From: Ichthyophthirius multifiliis
Taxonomy: Eukaryota > Ciliophora > Oligohymenophorea > Hymenostomatida
Direction of reading: 5' to 3'
DNA: 64,000 nt
Assembly: GCF_000220395.1 (NCBI RefSeq)
Contig: NW_004086143.1
Location: forward strand, 124,001 to 188,000
Shown here piece by piece: positions 62,101-64,000 of this stretch. The position numbers and the translations under genes were made by a program. The notes beneath the pieces were generated by a model. That model was not told where the DNA came from. It saw only the letters and a list, made by a program, of their open reading frames with translations, and searched no databases. Each line of letters opens with the position of its first letter. Position 1 is the first letter of the stretch.

Positions 62101-63000
62101 ATGGAATTGTCTTTTATTCTTACTGAGTTATATAAAAGAAATTATAATTAAATAAATGGAGAAGAAAATTAATTAATATCATGTCATGAATGTTGTCAAA
62201 AAGCAGATTTTATAAACGAATTCAATAAATTTCATATAGATTTAGAATATTTAATACTTGAGTGTAATTTGTTAAAATATATCGATTTTTTATTAATGGA
62301 ATTTAAATTAGTAGGGAATTTTGATGAATGGTTTAAAAACTATATAAGGAAAATATTTTGATTCAGAGTTTTTAAAAGAAAATTTGGAGAATATTATTTG
62401 TTAAATTTTTGGAAATTATTTAGGATAAAAATATAAAAATTATAATTATTTATATATATATATATATCTCTGTAAAAGTTTTTAATAAATCATTTAATAA
62501 TTTTTAAAAAAATTAATACCCTGTAAAGTGCTTTTAATATCTAGAATATAGAAAAGTGGAATATTTAATTAATTCAATTATTTATTAAAATTAATAGAAA
62601 AAATGCATTTTATGCTCAAATAATTTGAGTATTTGTGATGGTTTTTTGTTTGATTTTGCTTTATTTGCTATATTTGAAAAAATTGTTAAAGTATAAGGTA
62701 AAGTGGATTTATTTTAAGTTTTAAAAAGTTAGGATAATATTATTATCCAAAATATATAAATTTAATAATTATAATAATAAAATAAGGAGAACATTATTAT
62801 AAGAGGTTCTTATCTTAAATAAAGATTATAATATTTAATAATAAACCGATAAAATTGCTAAATTATAAATATTCTGAATATGTTAAAATTAAATGATTTT
62901 ATTACTTCTTATTGTGAATAGATTAATAAGAAAAAAATGAATAAAAAGTATTTATTGGAAATAAATTAAATAATAATTAAAATTAATTTACAATAAAATA
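62101..63000 (+). CDS. Uncertain small gene or gene fragment
   Basis: An ATG at 62101 opens MELSFILTELYKRNYNQ, with ISCHECCQKADFINEF and DLEYLILECNLLKYIDF, closing at a TGA near 62361. Coding-like sequence resumes in other frames: DSEFLKENLENIICQ (about 62362-62410) and SICDGFLFDFALFAIFEK followed by GKVDLFQVLK (about 62625-62730). The last piece faintly recalls the end of a tyrosine phosphatase domain, but the P-loop is not there, so I do not assign it. Either short introns link these parts or this is a decaying gene. Boundaries are approximate. Confidence 0.35.
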
Positions 63001-63686
63001 AAAATATTTAATAAATAAAAAATTAAACATAAGTATTTAGTAGTAATTAAAAATAAAAAAGTAAGTTAATATAATTATTTGGTAATTATAAACTAAAAAA
63101 TAAAATACAAATAACCAATAATAAAAATTGAGCATAAATTAAAATAATATAAATTATAAGCAATTAAATAAAATATATAAAAGATTTCTAAAAAAAAATT
63201 AATAAATAAAAATATATTAAACATCTAAGTTATTATATAATAATTAGTATTTTTAATAACATAATTAATATAATAATTATAATTATTATTATTAATTATA
63301 TTTAAATTAAAATATTTCTTATATTTATAATCAATTATTTTAATTATAATTAATTCTAATTTTTATATTAAAAATATGACTAATTTAGATAATAAATAAA
63401 ATATAAATTAATTTATAAATAATGAATAATAAATAAATAATTATATATAAAATATAAAATTTAGTATAAACTAAAGTTGTTTAAATTAAACAGATCATAA
63501 CATATATATAATTAAATTTCATAAAAATAATATATCAATAATTATGTATTAAATTATTTAAATAGAAATAGAAATAGAAATAAAATAAAATTTAAGAATA
63601 TAAATTATACAAGTACAATAAGTAAGAAAATATTAATTTTGAATAGTAATAATATATTTTTTTATAATCTTAGTTATTTAAAAAAA

Positions 63687-63779
63687 CAAAATTTCAAATT
63701 TAAATTAAATAATTGTAAATAAATGTAATAAATTTAAGAATATTTATAATTTTAATAATCTCTTAAATTTGAAATTTTG
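63687..63779. repeat. Perfect 17-bp inverted repeat
   Basis: The arm at 63687-63703 (CAAAATTTCAAATTTAA) is the exact reverse complement of 63763-63779, with a 59-bp AT-rich loop. It lies at or just past the apparent 3' part of the partial minus-strand gene, so it could be a 3' hairpin or the footprint of an excised element. Confidence 0.7.
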
Positions 63780-64000
63780 CCTTATCTTCATTTTTTAAAT
63801 TAAATACTCTAGATTTTCAATGATTAATGCTTTTTTTAAAGGATTTTGCATTTAATAAGCTTTATAATTACTGAGAATAATTTTTCTACAAGGCTTATCT
63901 AATTTATTACTTCCACTAAATTATAATGCATTTAAAAAGCAAAATACTGAAAAAAAAATGTCTATTTTGAGTAAATTTCGAGTAAATATTTTAATAAATT
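63757..64000 (-). CDS. Partial unknown protein running off right edge
   Basis: The minus strand is open, with TAA/TAG as Gln, from the window edge to about 63757 and beyond. Coding-like text is FIKIFTRNLLKIDIFFSV, then CFLNALQFSGSNKLDK and PCRKIILSNYKAYQMQ, then NPLKKALIIENLEYLIQKM. No domain is recognised. The N-terminus lies outside the window and the C-terminus is uncertain because the frame decays into AT repeats after KMKIRQNFKFKR. Confidence 0.4.

Noticed and set aside
62625-62760. Possible tyrosine phosphatase domain end
   Set aside because: GFLFDFALFAIFE and GKVDLFQVLK recall the helix after the P-loop, but no HC-x5-R motif or upstream phosphatase blocks were found.
1-64000. CRISPR arrays, LTR retroelements, Polintons, rRNA genes, telomere repeats
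   Set aside because: No spaced direct repeats, no long terminal repeats or reverse transcriptase/capsid motifs, no rRNA-like blocks and no G4T2-type repeats were seen.

Overview
The window looks like macronuclear-type DNA of an oligohymenophorean ciliate. An Ichthyophthirius- or Tetrahymena-like organism is my inference; no species marker was seen. It is extremely AT-rich (I estimate about 85 percent; not counted). Conserved proteins read through many TAA and TAG codons where relatives have Gln, and genes end only at TGA (ciliate nuclear code, table 6). Genes are cut by short GT...AG introns, mostly 32-70 nt with a few near 200 nt. Standard-code ORFs are therefore nearly all fragments or shadows, and I rebuilt genes by reading TAA/TAG as Gln and joining exons. 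Two multi-exon models close exactly in frame: cullin (7 exons, 2361 nt) and TSG101/Vps23 (8 exons, 1083 nt).

Layout: 1-322, partial Alba-like protein (minus). 2.7-4.1 kb, a 23-bp tandem repeat and a decayed Tc1/mariner transposase in gene-poor DNA. 4.8-8.6 kb, a RING-H2 membrane protein and a cullin (minus). 9.2-14.4 kb, a long coiled-coil protein with a possible jacalin-like C-terminus (minus). 15.1-16.4 kb, a PAP2/glucose-6-phosphatase-like membrane protein (plus), convergent with an OFD1-like basal-body protein and TSG101 (both minus, 16.6-20.1 kb). 21.2-25.0 kb, a pseudokinase gene and its decayed tandem copy (minus). 26.3-27.6 kb, a Gln/Asn-rich orphan (plus). 29.7-33.1 kb, a calcyphosin-like EF-hand protein (plus), convergent with an AGC kinase (minus, to 35.0 kb). 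36.0-37.8 kb, an RRM+KH protein (minus). 38.6-45.9 kb, GCN1 (plus). 46.0-53.6 kb, a giant orphan with an acidic N-terminus (plus). 53.6-56.9 kb, Tubby-like, adenylate kinase 8-like and a small membrane orphan (plus). 59.0-60.3 kb, gamma-SNAP (minus). 62-64 kb, weak or partial genes.

The genes are mostly housekeeping (ubiquitin ligase, ESCRT-I, SNARE recycling, translational stress sensing) with several cilium or basal-body proteins (OFD1, Tubby-like, AK8, perhaps the EF-hand protein). Neighbouring genes do not form operons. I saw no new defence or mobile system. The most notable points are enzyme-like proteins whose catalytic residues are changed (AK8, PAP2, pseudokinase), introns made almost wholly of simple sequence, a tandem gene-copy relic, a DNA-transposon relic, and a roughly 2,000-residue orphan.
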